A DNA stretch of 32,276 nucleotides, taken from the IMG/VR virus record IMGVR_UViG_3300017714_000078, positions 1-32,276 of that record; one strand, 5' to 3'. Shown one piece after another: positions 1 through 8,450 of this stretch. This DNA is from a virus. Each line of letters opens with the position of its first letter. The first letter of the stretch is position 1. Under the pieces are notes generated by a model. It saw nothing but the letters and a program-made list of their open reading frames with translations, did no database searches and was not told the DNA's origin. The translations under genes and the position numbers were made by a program.

Positions 1-114
1 ACGATAAGTACTAACACAACAATAGCTACAACTGAAAATGCTATAGCAGGCGGACCTATTAATGTTGCAACAGGTGTAACGCTAACAATCAATGGAAACT
101 TTACGGTGGTATAA
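1..114 (+). CDS. C-terminal end of a tail-fibre protein (partial)
   Basis: The first 37 codons of the window are open in frame 1 and end in TAA at 112-114. The peptide ends AGGPINVATGVTLTINGNFTVV. The same pattern (AGP, a short beta strand, then TITVPSG and a final W-I-V type strand) closes the fibres at 6353-8449 and 20923-22656, so this is very probably the tip end of a third fibre of that type. The stop overlaps the next start as TAATG, which implies translational coupling to the small tip gene at 114. The rest of the gene lies outside the window, so its length and N-terminal type are unknown. Confidence 0.75.
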   Translation, partial: TISTNTTIATTENAIAGGPINVATGVTLTINGNFTVV

Positions 115-668
115 TGTCAGGAACAATAACAGTACAAAATATACAAGGACCCACAACAGGATCAAATGCCAATCAAGTTTTAATTCCTAGTGGACATTCA
201 TTACACGCACCCGGACATGTTATACAAGTCATTGACAGTGGAGCCAAGACAACCTCTGTAACAGTTCAGTCTACTACTTTTACAAATACCGATATGGTTA
301 ATGTGGCAATTACTCCTAAATTTGCAACTAGCAAAATTTATGTGATAGTAACACAGAATATTCAAGTATGGAACACTTCGGCATATGCCACAGGACGTTG
401 GAGAATTTTAAGAAATATAGCTGGTGGCAGTTATTCCGCAGTGATGGAAGATGATAGCACCGCCAATGGTAATATATTCGCATATGACTATGGTGGAAGC
501 GGAATTAATGTTTATTCTCCTATGACGTATCAATTTTTAGATAGTCCTAATACTACCAGTCAAGTCATATACAAAACGCAAATTGCCAGAGGAGCTAACG
601 GCGGAAATAGAATAGTATCTGATGGTGAAAATCCTGGGAGAATGACACTGTTGGAGATAGCACAATGA
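114..668 (+). CDS. Small tail-fibre tip protein, ITPK family
   Basis: A 184-residue protein with the layout shared by four or five small genes here. It has a short N-terminal peptide (ITVQNIQG), then APGHVIQV near residue 35, a core strand ITPKFATSKIYVIV at 66-79, a variable body, and the end MTLLEIAQ. Small proteins with an ITPK-x-SK core are common beside fibre genes in marine phages and are usually annotated as tail or structural proteins; a receptor-contacting role is inferred. The start is fixed by TAATG overlap with the fibre end upstream, and its stop overlaps the next gene by 4 bases (ATGA). No membrane segment or signal peptide is seen. Confidence 0.7.
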   Translation: MSGTITVQNIQGPTTGSNANQVLIPSGHSLHAPGHVIQVIDSGAKTTSVTVQSTTFTNTDMVNVAITPKFATSKIYVIVTQNIQVWNTSAYATGRWRILRNIAGGSYSAVMEDDSTANGNIFAYDYGGSGINVYSPMTYQFLDSPNTTSQVIYKTQIARGANGGNRIVSDGENPGRMTLLEIAQ

Positions 669-1240
669 GTACTATGCGTGTTGACAATATTACTGAAAAA
701 ACATCAGGACATGGTGTGCTTATTCCAGGTTCTATCTGTCAAGTTGTAGAACAAAAATTAAGTGGTAGAACAGTAATAAATGCCACAGGTGGGTATGGTC
801 AGAGCGTTGCTAGTGGACTAAAATGCAGTATCACACCCAAGTCAGCAAATCCAACACTTTATATCATTTGTCAGCTTCAATATACAACTGGAAACTTCAA
901 TGCTGGATATCAGTTGTATGACAATACCAACAGTCAATATGTTTTGTATAACGATCAAAGTTCGGATCCATCTAGCAATACTACTGGTAGAAAATATCTT
1001 TCCAGTGGTGGAATTGGCTCTTCTGGATTTAACAGTGATGGTAATGATTATGGTAATAGCAGTAGAACTGCCACAGGAAAATACACTCCTCCCAACAACA
1101 ACACACTAGAAATAGAAGTAAGAATGTTATATATGAATAATGTAGGAAATATATTCATCGGCGGAAATGAATCTAACGTGAACTATACATATGACAGCTA
1201 CAGTCATTGTTCACTAACACTTATGGAGATAGTAGGATGA
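665..1240 (+). CDS. Small tail-fibre tip protein, VDNIxEK/ITPK family
   Basis: A 191-residue protein beginning MSTMRVDNITEKTSGHG, with IPGSICQVV at 20-28, SITPKSANPTLYII at 55-68 and the end LTLMEIVG. The N-terminus is nearly the same as that of the gene at 23266 (MSTLYVDNLIEKSSNHG), 22 kb away, while the middles differ strongly. The middle is rich in Gly, Ser, Asn and Tyr, as in exposed beta-rich tips. ATGA overlaps at both ends put it in a coupled run of four genes. The likely role is a small virion adhesin or fibre cap; this is inferred from context and shared termini, not from a recognised binding site. Confidence 0.7.
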   Translation: MSTMRVDNITEKTSGHGVLIPGSICQVVEQKLSGRTVINATGGYGQSVASGLKCSITPKSANPTLYIICQLQYTTGNFNAGYQLYDNTNSQYVLYNDQSSDPSSNTTGRKYLSSGGIGSSGFNSDGNDYGNSSRTATGKYTPPNNNTLEIEVRMLYMNNVGNIFIGGNESNVNYTYDSYSHCSLTLMEIVG

Positions 1241-1728
1241 GCAGTGTAATGAAAGTTGACAGTATTACCAAAAGTGACGGCACAGCTGGTGTACACATTG
1301 CAGGACATGTTATACAAGTTGTAAGTGCAACATATCAAACACAAGCAACTACAACTAGTACTTCATTCGTTGATACTGGTTTAACGGCTTCTATTACACC
1401 AAAGTTTTCATCATCTAAAGTTTTTGTAACTGTTAGTCAGGCTTATTCTTTAACTCAGTCAACAGATAGTCAATGGCAGGGTAATTTAATAATAGCAGAT
1501 GGAAGTAATAATCTATTATTTGGTGGTACTGGATACGATCAATTTAGAATAAAAAATATGACAGCTTTTCATTGGCAAACAAATTTACAAGTGTTACATT
1601 CTCCTAACACTGCAAGTTCTTTTACATATAAAACTAGAATGAAAGCAATGATTAGTGGGACTAATGTTTATTCACAATATGCTGGAGTGGCTCCTTCAAG
1701 TATAACCCTTATGGAGATTGCACAATGA
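1237..1728 (+). CDS. Small tail-fibre tip protein, ITPK family
   Basis: A 163-residue protein starting MSSVMKVDSITKSDG. This start is preferred over an upstream ATG at 1207 because it makes an ATGA overlap with the previous stop and aligns with the N-termini of sibling genes. HIAGHVIQVV lies at 20-29, ASITPKFSSSKVFVTV at 51-66, and the protein ends SSITLMEIAQ. A 17-base stretch coding GHVIQV (1303-1319) is identical to bases 213-229 in the gene at 114, so these two are close paralogues at that point although their bodies differ. The stop overlaps the next fibre gene. A role as a host-contacting or tip-capping virion protein is inferred. Confidence 0.7.
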   Translation: MSSVMKVDSITKSDGTAGVHIAGHVIQVVSATYQTQATTTSTSFVDTGLTASITPKFSSSKVFVTVSQAYSLTQSTDSQWQGNLIIADGSNNLLFGGTGYDQFRIKNMTAFHWQTNLQVLHSPNTASSFTYKTRMKAMISGTNVYSQYAGVAPSSITLMEIAQ

Positions 1729-3410
1729 CTAGAGCAAAGGAAATGCGTGACTTACCATTGGCTATTGATGTTGATGCAAGTGGTAGATTAACAGTTGGTT
1801 CAATTGGAACAGATACAACACTGTCTGGAGGACAACCGGCATTCCAAGTTACAGGTTCAGGTTTTAATGGTTACATGGCGGCTGTTAGACGAGATACTAG
1901 TGTGTATGCTTCGGGTATAATACTTGCAAAAAGTCGTAGTAGTACAGCTGATAATTTTACAATCTTACAAGACAATGATCAAATTGGAGGTATAATTTTT
2001 ATTGGCGATGATGGTACTGATTTAGATACATACGGTGCTACAATACAAGCAGAAGTCAACGGCACACCTGCGGCTAATAATATGCCAACTGACTTAATTT
2101 TTAGTACAAATTCTGGAACTAATACTGTTACTGAAAGAATGAGAATTCTAAAAGGTGGTAATGTTGGTATTGGTACAAATAATCCTGTCACACTTTTAGA
2201 TGTTAGAGGCGAAGTAAGCATTGATTACAATGCTAGTTATGGTTTAAGATTTTACAATCAAGGAAGAAGTAACTGGAGTTCTATTGGTAATCCTCAAACC
2301 AGTAACCAAGCTGATTTAGTATTGAAAAGTGGCAATTCATCTATGACTTTTACACATAGTGGCAATCTTGGTATTGGAACAACTAGTCCAAGTGTTAATC
2401 TTGACGTTGCAACTGCCGGAAACACTTTTATACTAGTAAAAGACACAAGTAGTGGAAGTGGATTGTATTTGAAAGCGGCTTCGGATGGCGGCGCTGAAAT
2501 ACAAACAGCAGGCGGAAATAACACTATAGGTTTCAGAGCAAGTGGTCAAGAACGTTTACATATTACCGCCGCTGGTAAAGTAGCTGTCATTAATAGTAGT
2601 GCAAGTAACTTAACAGCAAAATTTACAGTAAACACCCCAGCCGCTACTCATAGCACTGGATATCAAGAAGACATAGCTCAACTGCATACAGGGGCCGCGC
2701 CAAGCTATGTTGGAAGACATTATATGAATTTCTTTCATGATAACAACAACAGAGACGGAACATCCGATCATACTGTATGGGGTATGGCATTTGGGTACGA
2801 CACCAATACCAGAGGTGGAATACAATACGATCACAAAGGCAATGAACGTATGACTCTTTGGAGTAGTTATGGTAGTATGCAATTTAAAGTACCAACTACG
2901 GCGGCGGTAACTCACAAAGCTCACACATTAACAGAAGATCCAGTACTAGAACTCAAAAACAATGGTAACAATCTTCGTCCGAGACAAAGTGCTATTTGTC
3001 TTACAATGTCATCAAACCAAAGTCTCACAGGAAACAGTGCATGGGTCAAAGTGGGCTTGAATTCAGTAATATATCAAAAAGGAGTCTCTGGTGCATGGGA
3101 TAGTGGCAATACAAGATATACTTGTCCAGAAACTGGTCTATACTTAGTTACTTCAGCATTTCAACTAGAACAGAATACAAGTAATGTGTGGAGATATATC
3201 TATCCAACTATAAACGGAGCAACTAACCCAGTCAATGGTATGAACTTTGCAGACTTTACACCTACTGGTGTATACGATGCTTGGAATCATACATGTATCT
3301 TAAGATGCAACAGTGGTGATTATATAGAATGGAAAGCGATTGGATCTGGCGGGTCAAATACTATTAAAGGTGGAACAGAAACTTCATGCAGTATATATTT
3401 TATGGGATAA
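1725..3410 (+). CDS. Tail fibre with C1q-like C-terminal domain
   Basis: A 561-residue fibre. The N-terminus (MTRAKEMRDLPLAIDVDASGRL) differs from the promoter-proximal fibres. Two VGIGT-type shaft repeats lie near residues 147 and 217 (NVGIGTNNPVTLLDV, NLGIGTTSPSVNLDV). From about residue 420 the sequence fits a C1q/TNF-like jelly roll: TCPETGLYLV, later CNSGDYIEW, and a closing strand SIYFMG. Such C-terminal trimeric domains are known as binding or trimerising heads in phage and bacterial fibres. It is the last large gene of its cassette, coupled by ATGA to the small tip gene before it and followed 4 bases later by a 92-aa helical protein. The exact ligand cannot be read from sequence. Confidence 0.78.
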   Translation: MTRAKEMRDLPLAIDVDASGRLTVGSIGTDTTLSGGQPAFQVTGSGFNGYMAAVRRDTSVYASGIILAKSRSSTADNFTILQDNDQIGGIIFIGDDGTDLDTYGATIQAEVNGTPAANNMPTDLIFSTNSGTNTVTERMRILKGGNVGIGTNNPVTLLDVRGEVSIDYNASYGLRFYNQGRSNWSSIGNPQTSNQADLVLKSGNSSMTFTHSGNLGIGTTSPSVNLDVATAGNTFILVKDTSSGSGLYLKAASDGGAEIQTAGGNNTIGFRASGQERLHITAAGKVAVINSSASNLTAKFTVNTPAATHSTGYQEDIAQLHTGAAPSYVGRHYMNFFHDNNNRDGTSDHTVWGMAFGYDTNTRGGIQYDHKGNERMTLWSSYGSMQFKVPTTAAVTHKAHTLTEDPVLELKNNGNNLRPRQSAICLTMSSNQSLTGNSAWVKVGLNSVIYQKGVSGAWDSGNTRYTCPETGLYLVTSAFQLEQNTSNVWRYIYPTINGATNPVNGMNFADFTPTGVYDAWNHTCILRCNSGDYIEWKAIGSGGSNTIKGGTETSCSIYFMG

Positions 3411-3414
3411 AAAA

Positions 3415-3693
3415 ATGACAAAAACAATTACAACTGAAATTAGCGATGCAATGTACAAAGCATTAGAATCAGCGGCATTAGATCCAGCAGAATGGGCCAA
3501 GAGTGCTATTGAATTAAGATGCAGAGTAGAATACGACGAGATTTATAGAAGCACTGTTGATAGATACTTAGAAGAAGGAATAACAGTTCCTAGTTCTAAA
3601 GATGAAATAGTAATGGATGCCTTTACAAGAGGTTGGGCTAAAACAGTTGCTCAACGCAATGCTGAATTTGACGATGAGTTAGCTAAAAAATAA
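3415..3693 (+). CDS. Small alpha-helical fibre-accessory protein (92 aa)
   Basis: The start at 3415 (MTKTITTEIS) is chosen because an upstream in-frame ATG at 3340 lies inside the preceding fibre gene and because the 92-aa length then equals that of its paralogue at 12145. Shared pattern: short beta start, then a helix with (E/D)W-x3-A-x4-R-x-R-x3-DEI (here AEWAKSAIELRCRVEYDEI), and an acidic C-terminal helix rich in Ala and Gln. Both copies directly follow a fibre with a C1q-like tip and directly precede a late promoter. No enzymatic motif is visible. A role in folding or attaching the upstream fibre is inferred only from position; I do not recognise a named family. Confidence 0.65.
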   Translation: MTKTITTEISDAMYKALESAALDPAEWAKSAIELRCRVEYDEIYRSTVDRYLEEGITVPSSKDEIVMDAFTRGWAKTVAQRNAEFDDELAKK

Positions 3694-3700
3694 CTAAATA
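3693..3700 (+). promoter_or_regulatory. T4-type late promoter box (ACTAAATA)
   Basis: The octamer overlaps the stop codon of the gene before it and sits 23 bases before the ATG at 3724. It is followed by TGTATAAC and a ribosome site GTAAGG, then TATACATATG, the leader repeated before other cassettes. It differs from TATAAATA at the first two positions, so it may be weaker than its sisters. Confidence 0.6.
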
Positions 3701-3723
3701 TGTATAACAAGTAAGGTATACAT

Positions 3724-5433
3724 ATGTCAACTCTCAAAATAGAACATATTGCTAATATTGCAAACAGCGGTCCAGACATCAGCATTGATACCAGTGGTCA
3801 TCTAAACATTGTAAACGGAAGTTTACAAATGGGTGGTACCACCATGTTGGATACCAGTGATACAACTCTAAAAAATGTAAGTAAAATTGGTATCGGAACT
3901 GCTAGTCCTGGTTACAAGTTACATCTGCATGAAAATTCAAGTAGCGAATCCTATCAATTATTTACGAATAGTACTACTGGAGCAACAACAAGTGACGGAT
4001 TCCGTATAGGTATTGATAGTAATGAAAATGCTTTAATATGGCATAGAGAAGCAAAAATTATTCAATTTGCTACAAGTAATGATATAAAAATGGTTATTTT
4101 AGCCAATGGCAACGTTGGTATTGGCACAACGAGCCCTCAACAAATTTTACATATACATAACTCAAGTGGAAACTTTAGTGCTGAAGCAGTACTCACAGGT
4201 AGATTATCTACAGGAACTCCTAAGGCAGAAGTAGCATTTAAAAGAGGCACATCTGGTGATGGAGCTATGCTTGTGTTACGATCTTCAAACAGTAGCGGTG
4301 CCTTAATAGATGCTGTTACCATAAAAGATGGAACTGGTAATGTTGGTATTGGAACAAATAACCCGCATGGCAATTTGCATATACATGGCGATAACACTAG
4401 AACAATATTTGGACCAGTAACTGCTAACCTTGCGGCACAACACAGATTAGAATTTTGGGAAAGTGCACCAACTAACTCTACAGACGCAAACTACGCAATA
4501 GAATATGATGGCACTACTACATATGGTGGTGATGGTGCGTTTCTATTCAGAGGATATGGCAGCGCCGCTAACCAAGTATTTGGTGGTATTAACAGACAAG
4601 GCACAGCATTCTTTGGTATGAACGGAGCATCACCAAGAGTAGGTATTGGTACAACGACTCCTAATGCTAAATTACATGTCTTCGAAAATGATTCGACAGC
4701 GTTTAGTCCAAGTAGTAGCACATGGCATAACATTGTAGTCAGTAATGAAAACACCAGTGGTACTGCTAGGACAGCAGGTATAGCCTTTGAACTCAATGGA
4801 TATCATGCAAATGCAGGAACTGGCATCGCCGCAGTAAAAAATGGTACTGCTAGTGATTATGGTGCTGATCTTGCCTTTATTACTAGACCACAAAGTCTCG
4901 TTGCTGAAGAACGCATGAGGATTGATTCGGCAGGCAATGTACTATTTGGTTGTGTTGCTCAACCATCAGGCAGTACTGGTGGTTCAGGATTTATGAACTC
5001 TACCCATGGTCGCAGAAATCTTTGGTTAGCACTAACTTCAACTGCTGATAATTCTCTTGTAATTTTTGCAAATCCTAACGGCATTGTAGGGCAAATTAGA
5101 TGTAGCGGATCAGTTACAAATTACATTACTACATCAGACAGACGATTGAAAGAAAATATCATACCAATACAAGATGCTTCACAAAAAATATTGGCTATGA
5201 ATCCAGTATCCCATACTTGGATAAATGATAAAACTGCACCTGAACAACATGGTTTTATTGCACAAGAAATGCAGTCTATTGTTCCAGAAGCTGTAAGCGG
5301 AGATGCTAACAGTGAAGAAATGATGGGAATGGATTATGGTAAAATTACACCTGTAATTGTTAAATCACTACAAGATGCGTTGAACGAAATATCCAGTTTG
5401 AAACAACGTATAAGTGAGTTGGAGAAAAATTAA
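3724..5433 (+). CDS. Tail fibre with S74 self-cleaving intramolecular chaperone
   Basis: A 569-residue fibre that opens a cassette. Four VGIGT-x-x-P-x3-L-H repeats fill the body (near residues 56, 131, 207 and 307), consistent with a trimeric beta shaft. From residue 471 the sequence TSDRRLKENI begins a Peptidase_S74 domain, followed by HGFIAQEMQSIVPEAV and a terminal heptad helix (ISSLKQRISELEKN). In this family the domain trimerises, folds the shaft and is then released by self-cleavage before the serine. The expected pair, Ser471 and Lys476 (five residues apart), is present, so the mature fibre should be about 470 residues. Its stop overlaps the next gene as TAATG. Confidence 0.88.
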   Translation: MSTLKIEHIANIANSGPDISIDTSGHLNIVNGSLQMGGTTMLDTSDTTLKNVSKIGIGTASPGYKLHLHENSSSESYQLFTNSTTGATTSDGFRIGIDSNENALIWHREAKIIQFATSNDIKMVILANGNVGIGTTSPQQILHIHNSSGNFSAEAVLTGRLSTGTPKAEVAFKRGTSGDGAMLVLRSSNSSGALIDAVTIKDGTGNVGIGTNNPHGNLHIHGDNTRTIFGPVTANLAAQHRLEFWESAPTNSTDANYAIEYDGTTTYGGDGAFLFRGYGSAANQVFGGINRQGTAFFGMNGASPRVGIGTTTPNAKLHVFENDSTAFSPSSSTWHNIVVSNENTSGTARTAGIAFELNGYHANAGTGIAAVKNGTASDYGADLAFITRPQSLVAEERMRIDSAGNVLFGCVAQPSGSTGGSGFMNSTHGRRNLWLALTSTADNSLVIFANPNGIVGQIRCSGSVTNYITTSDRRLKENIIPIQDASQKILAMNPVSHTWINDKTAPEQHGFIAQEMQSIVPEAVSGDANSEEMMGMDYGKITPVIVKSLQDALNEISSLKQRISELEKN

Positions 5434-5966
5434 TGGCACAATATTATCCTCAAAATAGTACTACTAATAAGTTAACAGGTGAAATATGGAGTGAAGGCTC
5501 TAATACATACAGTGGTGATGGTGGCGATAATGAAATACAAATACCATCATCTGGATATGCATATGCATTTGTACACATTAGATTCAGTGGAAGCGGTGTA
5601 GGAACAAATAGTTATACACAATTTCATAATAGTTCAGACAGTCACTTATCAATGGAATATAGCATGAGATACCACAGACAAGATGGTGGTAATAATTATT
5701 ATGTAGGGAATAGCACTTGGCAAAAGTTTGCTGACGGTCAAGATTGTAGTGTAGGTTGGACAGGGAGATGGTGGATACCAATAGGAAACTACGACAGAGT
5801 ACAGTTTAATGGTATTATTTCTTGGACATATAACGGCGTTGGCATAGCAGAGACACATGGATCATGGCAAAGACAAGGAAATGATAACATAGGTAAAGTA
5901 GGTGTTAATATTGATGGTAGTGGTACGGTCACTGGTATGCAGTGGAGAGTCATAGGATATAGATAA
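5433..5966 (+). CDS. Small Trp-rich virion protein, possible fibre tip
   Basis: A 177-residue protein starting MAQYYPQNSTTNKLTGEIW. I do not recognise the family. It is rich in Trp, Tyr, Gly and Asn (WTGRWWIPIGNYDRV around residues 109-123, THGSWQRQGN later), ends in a beta strand (MQWRVIGYR), and lacks signal peptide, membrane segment or coiled coil. Aromatic-rich beta proteins of this size next to fibres often bind glycans; that role is a guess here. It starts within the stop of the S74 fibre (TAATG) and its own stop overlaps the chaperone-like gene at 5966 in the same way, so the three genes should be made together. Confidence 0.6.
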   Translation: MAQYYPQNSTTNKLTGEIWSEGSNTYSGDGGDNEIQIPSSGYAYAFVHIRFSGSGVGTNSYTQFHNSSDSHLSMEYSMRYHRQDGGNNYYVGNSTWQKFADGQDCSVGWTGRWWIPIGNYDRVQFNGIISWTYNGVGIAETHGSWQRQGNDNIGKVGVNIDGSGTVTGMQWRVIGYR

Positions 5967-6319
5967 TGAAAGTAACAAGACAAAATGATAGATATATCGC
6001 TGACGCAATACGCTCAGTTGTAGGAGATCCAACTGCTGATGTAGCCTACTCACATAATTCACAAGACGAATTAGAAATCCAAATTCCCAGTGGAGTAGAT
6101 ATTAATCTAGTTGAAGCAGAAATGACAAATGCTAAAACTAACTATGATCTTGCTGAATTGCGTGAAGAAAGAGATAGATTAATATCAAAAACAGACTGGT
6201 GGGTATTGCCAGATAGAACACCAACTGATGCACAAAAAAACTACAGACAAGCACTAAGAGATATTACGAACACATATACATCACTAGAAGATGTAGTATG
6301 GCCCACACCTCCAAGTTAA
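5966..6319 (+). CDS. Phage tail assembly chaperone-like protein
   Basis: A 117-residue protein. The C-terminal half carries the Phage_tail_APC-type signature: LREERDRLISKTDWW at 65-79, then NYRQALRDITN at 92-102 and VVWPTPPS at the end. Two other genes here (20521 and 24343) share this half and differ in the N-terminal half, so the C-terminal part is likely the fibre- or tail-facing common domain and the N-terminal part the specific one. It ends its cassette, directly before a late promoter. The family name rests on motif recognition; which fibre it assists is inferred from position (the S74 fibre or the 177-aa protein). Confidence 0.75.
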   Translation: MKVTRQNDRYIADAIRSVVGDPTADVAYSHNSQDELEIQIPSGVDINLVEAEMTNAKTNYDLAELREERDRLISKTDWWVLPDRTPTDAQKNYRQALRDITNTYTSLEDVVWPTPPS

Positions 6320-6320
6320 A

Positions 6321-6328
6321 CATAAATA
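6321..6328 (+). promoter_or_regulatory. T4-type late promoter box (CATAAATA)
   Basis: It lies one base after the stop of the chaperone-like gene and 24 bases before the ATG at 6353. The flank TGTATAGCAGATAAAGG and the CATATG at the start codon match the repeated leader. In T4-type systems transcription starts a few bases after this box, which would leave a leader of under 20 bases. Confidence 0.7.
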
Positions 6329-6352
6329 TGTATAGCAGATAAAGGCATACAT

Positions 6353-8449
6353 ATGAGCAAAGCATTAGAACTTTCACAACTAGCAAATGATATAACATAT
6401 ACCGAAGGAACTGATACACTCAGCTTTGGTCAAGCCAATATTACAATTGGAAGTAATGCACTTTTATCTTACAATACATTTAGCGGTGACTTAACAGTTG
6501 CTAGTAACGGTGCAGTAACTCTTGCTACAGTAAACAGTAACGTTGGAAGTTTTGGTAGTGGCTCAGCTATACCAGTTGTAACTGTAAACGCAAAAGGTTT
6601 GGTTACTGCGGTTAGTACACAAGCAGTAAACATTGTTAGCACTACAGACATTGCTGGTGATAGTGGTACGGACACTATTACACTAGGCACCGATACGCTT
6701 ACTTTTGCAGGTGGCACTGGCTTAACTAGTGCAGTCACAAACAACAACGTAAGCATAGCATTAGATAATACGGCAGTTAGTGCAGGTAGCTATGGTGGTT
6801 CAACAGCAATACCAGTTATTACTGTAGATGCACAAGGTAGAATTACTAGTGCAAGTACAAGTTCAATCAACACAGATTTAGTAAGTGATACAACTCCACA
6901 ACTGGGCGGAACACTTGATGCCAATGGTAATACTATTGACATGGGCACAAACATACTTACTGATACAAATCTTGGACAGTTTATTACAGCGTATGGCTGG
7001 GGAAATCATGCAAGTGCTGGATACCTAACCAGTATTTCAGCAGACAGTATTAACGATACACATATAGATTTCGGAACAGGTTCTAATCAAGTTAGTACAG
7101 CAGACATTCCAGAACAAACAAATTTATACTATACTGATGCTAGAGCTGATGCAAGAATTACAAATGCACTAGGCGGTAATGTAACCATTACAGGCAATCT
7201 TACTGTAAATGGCACAACAACAAGTGTTAACTCAAATGAAGTAAACATTGGCGATAACATTATCAAACTCAACAGTGACGAAACAGGTACGCCAAGTCAA
7301 AATGCTGGTATTGAAATTGAACGTGGCACAAGCACTAATGTTGCTTTTAGATGGAATGAAACAAGTGATGTTTGGCAATTTACAAATGATGGAACAACAT
7401 ATAACAATTTAGGTACAGCAGATATTGTAAATGATACCACACCTCAACTTGGTGGAGATTTACAATCTAACGGCAACGATGTTAAGTTCGCAGACAATGA
7501 CAAAGCTATTTTTGGTACTGGTGCTGATATGGAAATATATCATAACACTACTAACAGTATTATTCAAACTACTAACACTCATAGTTTTAAACTTATGGGT
7601 GGAAGTAACAACTATATTGTAGCTACCCCTGCTAACGCAGTAACTTTATACCATAATGGTTCACCAAAAATAGCTACATCCTCTACAGGTGTTACAGTAA
7701 CTGGCACAGTAGCCGCCACAGCTTTTACAGGCGATGGTAGTGCATTAACTGGTCTTAGCACTGATTATACTGTGAGTGCAAACTATGCGTATAGACAAAT
7801 TACAGATGGAACAAATCTAGCAGTAGCTGGCAGTAATATAGATACATTTACTGTAACTGGTGGAACAGATATCAGTGCAGTAGTAACTCCTGCAAGTGAT
7901 ACACTTACACTTACAAACACCAGTACGCTTGATAGTGTGACTACCAGAGGTGCAACAACAAACACAAGTATACTATTTCCAGATAATGTAAAAGCACGTT
8001 TTGGTGATGCAAGTTCACCAGACATGGAAATATATCATGACGGTTTAAACAGCTATATAGATGACACAGGTACAGGCAGTATTTTTATACGCAGTGGTAC
8101 AACTTATATACAAAATGCCGCAGGTAATAAAACTGCTTTTGCAACAAACAGTGGTGCAGAACAAACACTTTATCACAACAACAATCCTAAGTTTGCTACG
8201 TCAGCTACGGGTATTGCAGTAACAGGTGATGTAGATGTAAGCACAGGACACATTGTCAGAGGCACACAACATTTTGATGGCGGTGCAACTGGTGGTGCAG
8301 GTGATATGGCATTTTTAGAAACTGACAATACAGTGAACAATAATTATTCAATAAGTAGTAATAGAAATGCAATGACTGTAGGACCAGTAACAGTAGCAAG
8401 TGGTGCTACAATTACAGTACCTAGCGGACAAAGATGGATTATAATGTAA
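6353..8449 (+). CDS. Tail fibre, cassette-opening, with AGP-type C-terminus
   Basis: A 698-residue fibre with an N-terminus (MSKALELSQLANDITY) of the kind that opens many marine phage fibres. In order it shows two GSxGxxxAIPVxTVxAxGxxTxxS repeats (about residues 62-85 and 143-166), TTPQLGG at about 182, an NLYYTDARADARI motif at 256-268, a LTVNGTTTSVNSNE block, and two EIYH modules in the second half. It ends AMTVGPVTVASGATITVPSG, the closing motif also seen at 1-114 and 20923-22656. No VGIGT repeat is present, which sets it apart from most siblings. One spare base separates its stop from the next fibre start. Shaft function is inferred. Confidence 0.8.
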   Translation: MSKALELSQLANDITYTEGTDTLSFGQANITIGSNALLSYNTFSGDLTVASNGAVTLATVNSNVGSFGSGSAIPVVTVNAKGLVTAVSTQAVNIVSTTDIAGDSGTDTITLGTDTLTFAGGTGLTSAVTNNNVSIALDNTAVSAGSYGGSTAIPVITVDAQGRITSASTSSINTDLVSDTTPQLGGTLDANGNTIDMGTNILTDTNLGQFITAYGWGNHASAGYLTSISADSINDTHIDFGTGSNQVSTADIPEQTNLYYTDARADARITNALGGNVTITGNLTVNGTTTSVNSNEVNIGDNIIKLNSDETGTPSQNAGIEIERGTSTNVAFRWNETSDVWQFTNDGTTYNNLGTADIVNDTTPQLGGDLQSNGNDVKFADNDKAIFGTGADMEIYHNTTNSIIQTTNTHSFKLMGGSNNYIVATPANAVTLYHNGSPKIATSSTGVTVTGTVAATAFTGDGSALTGLSTDYTVSANYAYRQITDGTNLAVAGSNIDTFTVTGGTDISAVVTPASDTLTLTNTSTLDSVTTRGATTNTSILFPDNVKARFGDASSPDMEIYHDGLNSYIDDTGTGSIFIRSGTTYIQNAAGNKTAFATNSGAEQTLYHNNNPKFATSATGIAVTGDVDVSTGHIVRGTQHFDGGATGGAGDMAFLETDNTVNNNYSISSNRNAMTVGPVTVASGATITVPSGQRWIIM

Positions 8450-8450
8450 T

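Noticed and set aside
900-1109. A 69-codon + strand frame inside the gene at 665.
   Set aside because: Wholly inside a better supported gene with conserved termini; no ribosome site and no similarity to neighbours.
3340-3414. Longer N-termini for the genes at 3415, 15249, 1237, 23266 and 23751.
   Set aside because: The extra residues overlap the preceding gene and do not align with paralogues; the inner starts give ATGA overlaps or close spacing and matching N-termini.
7431-7622. Alternative + strand frames within fibres (7431-7622, 19764-19946, 22190-22378, 23480-23788).
   Set aside because: They are shifted readings of repeat-rich fibre codons, without starts or contexts like those of the real genes.
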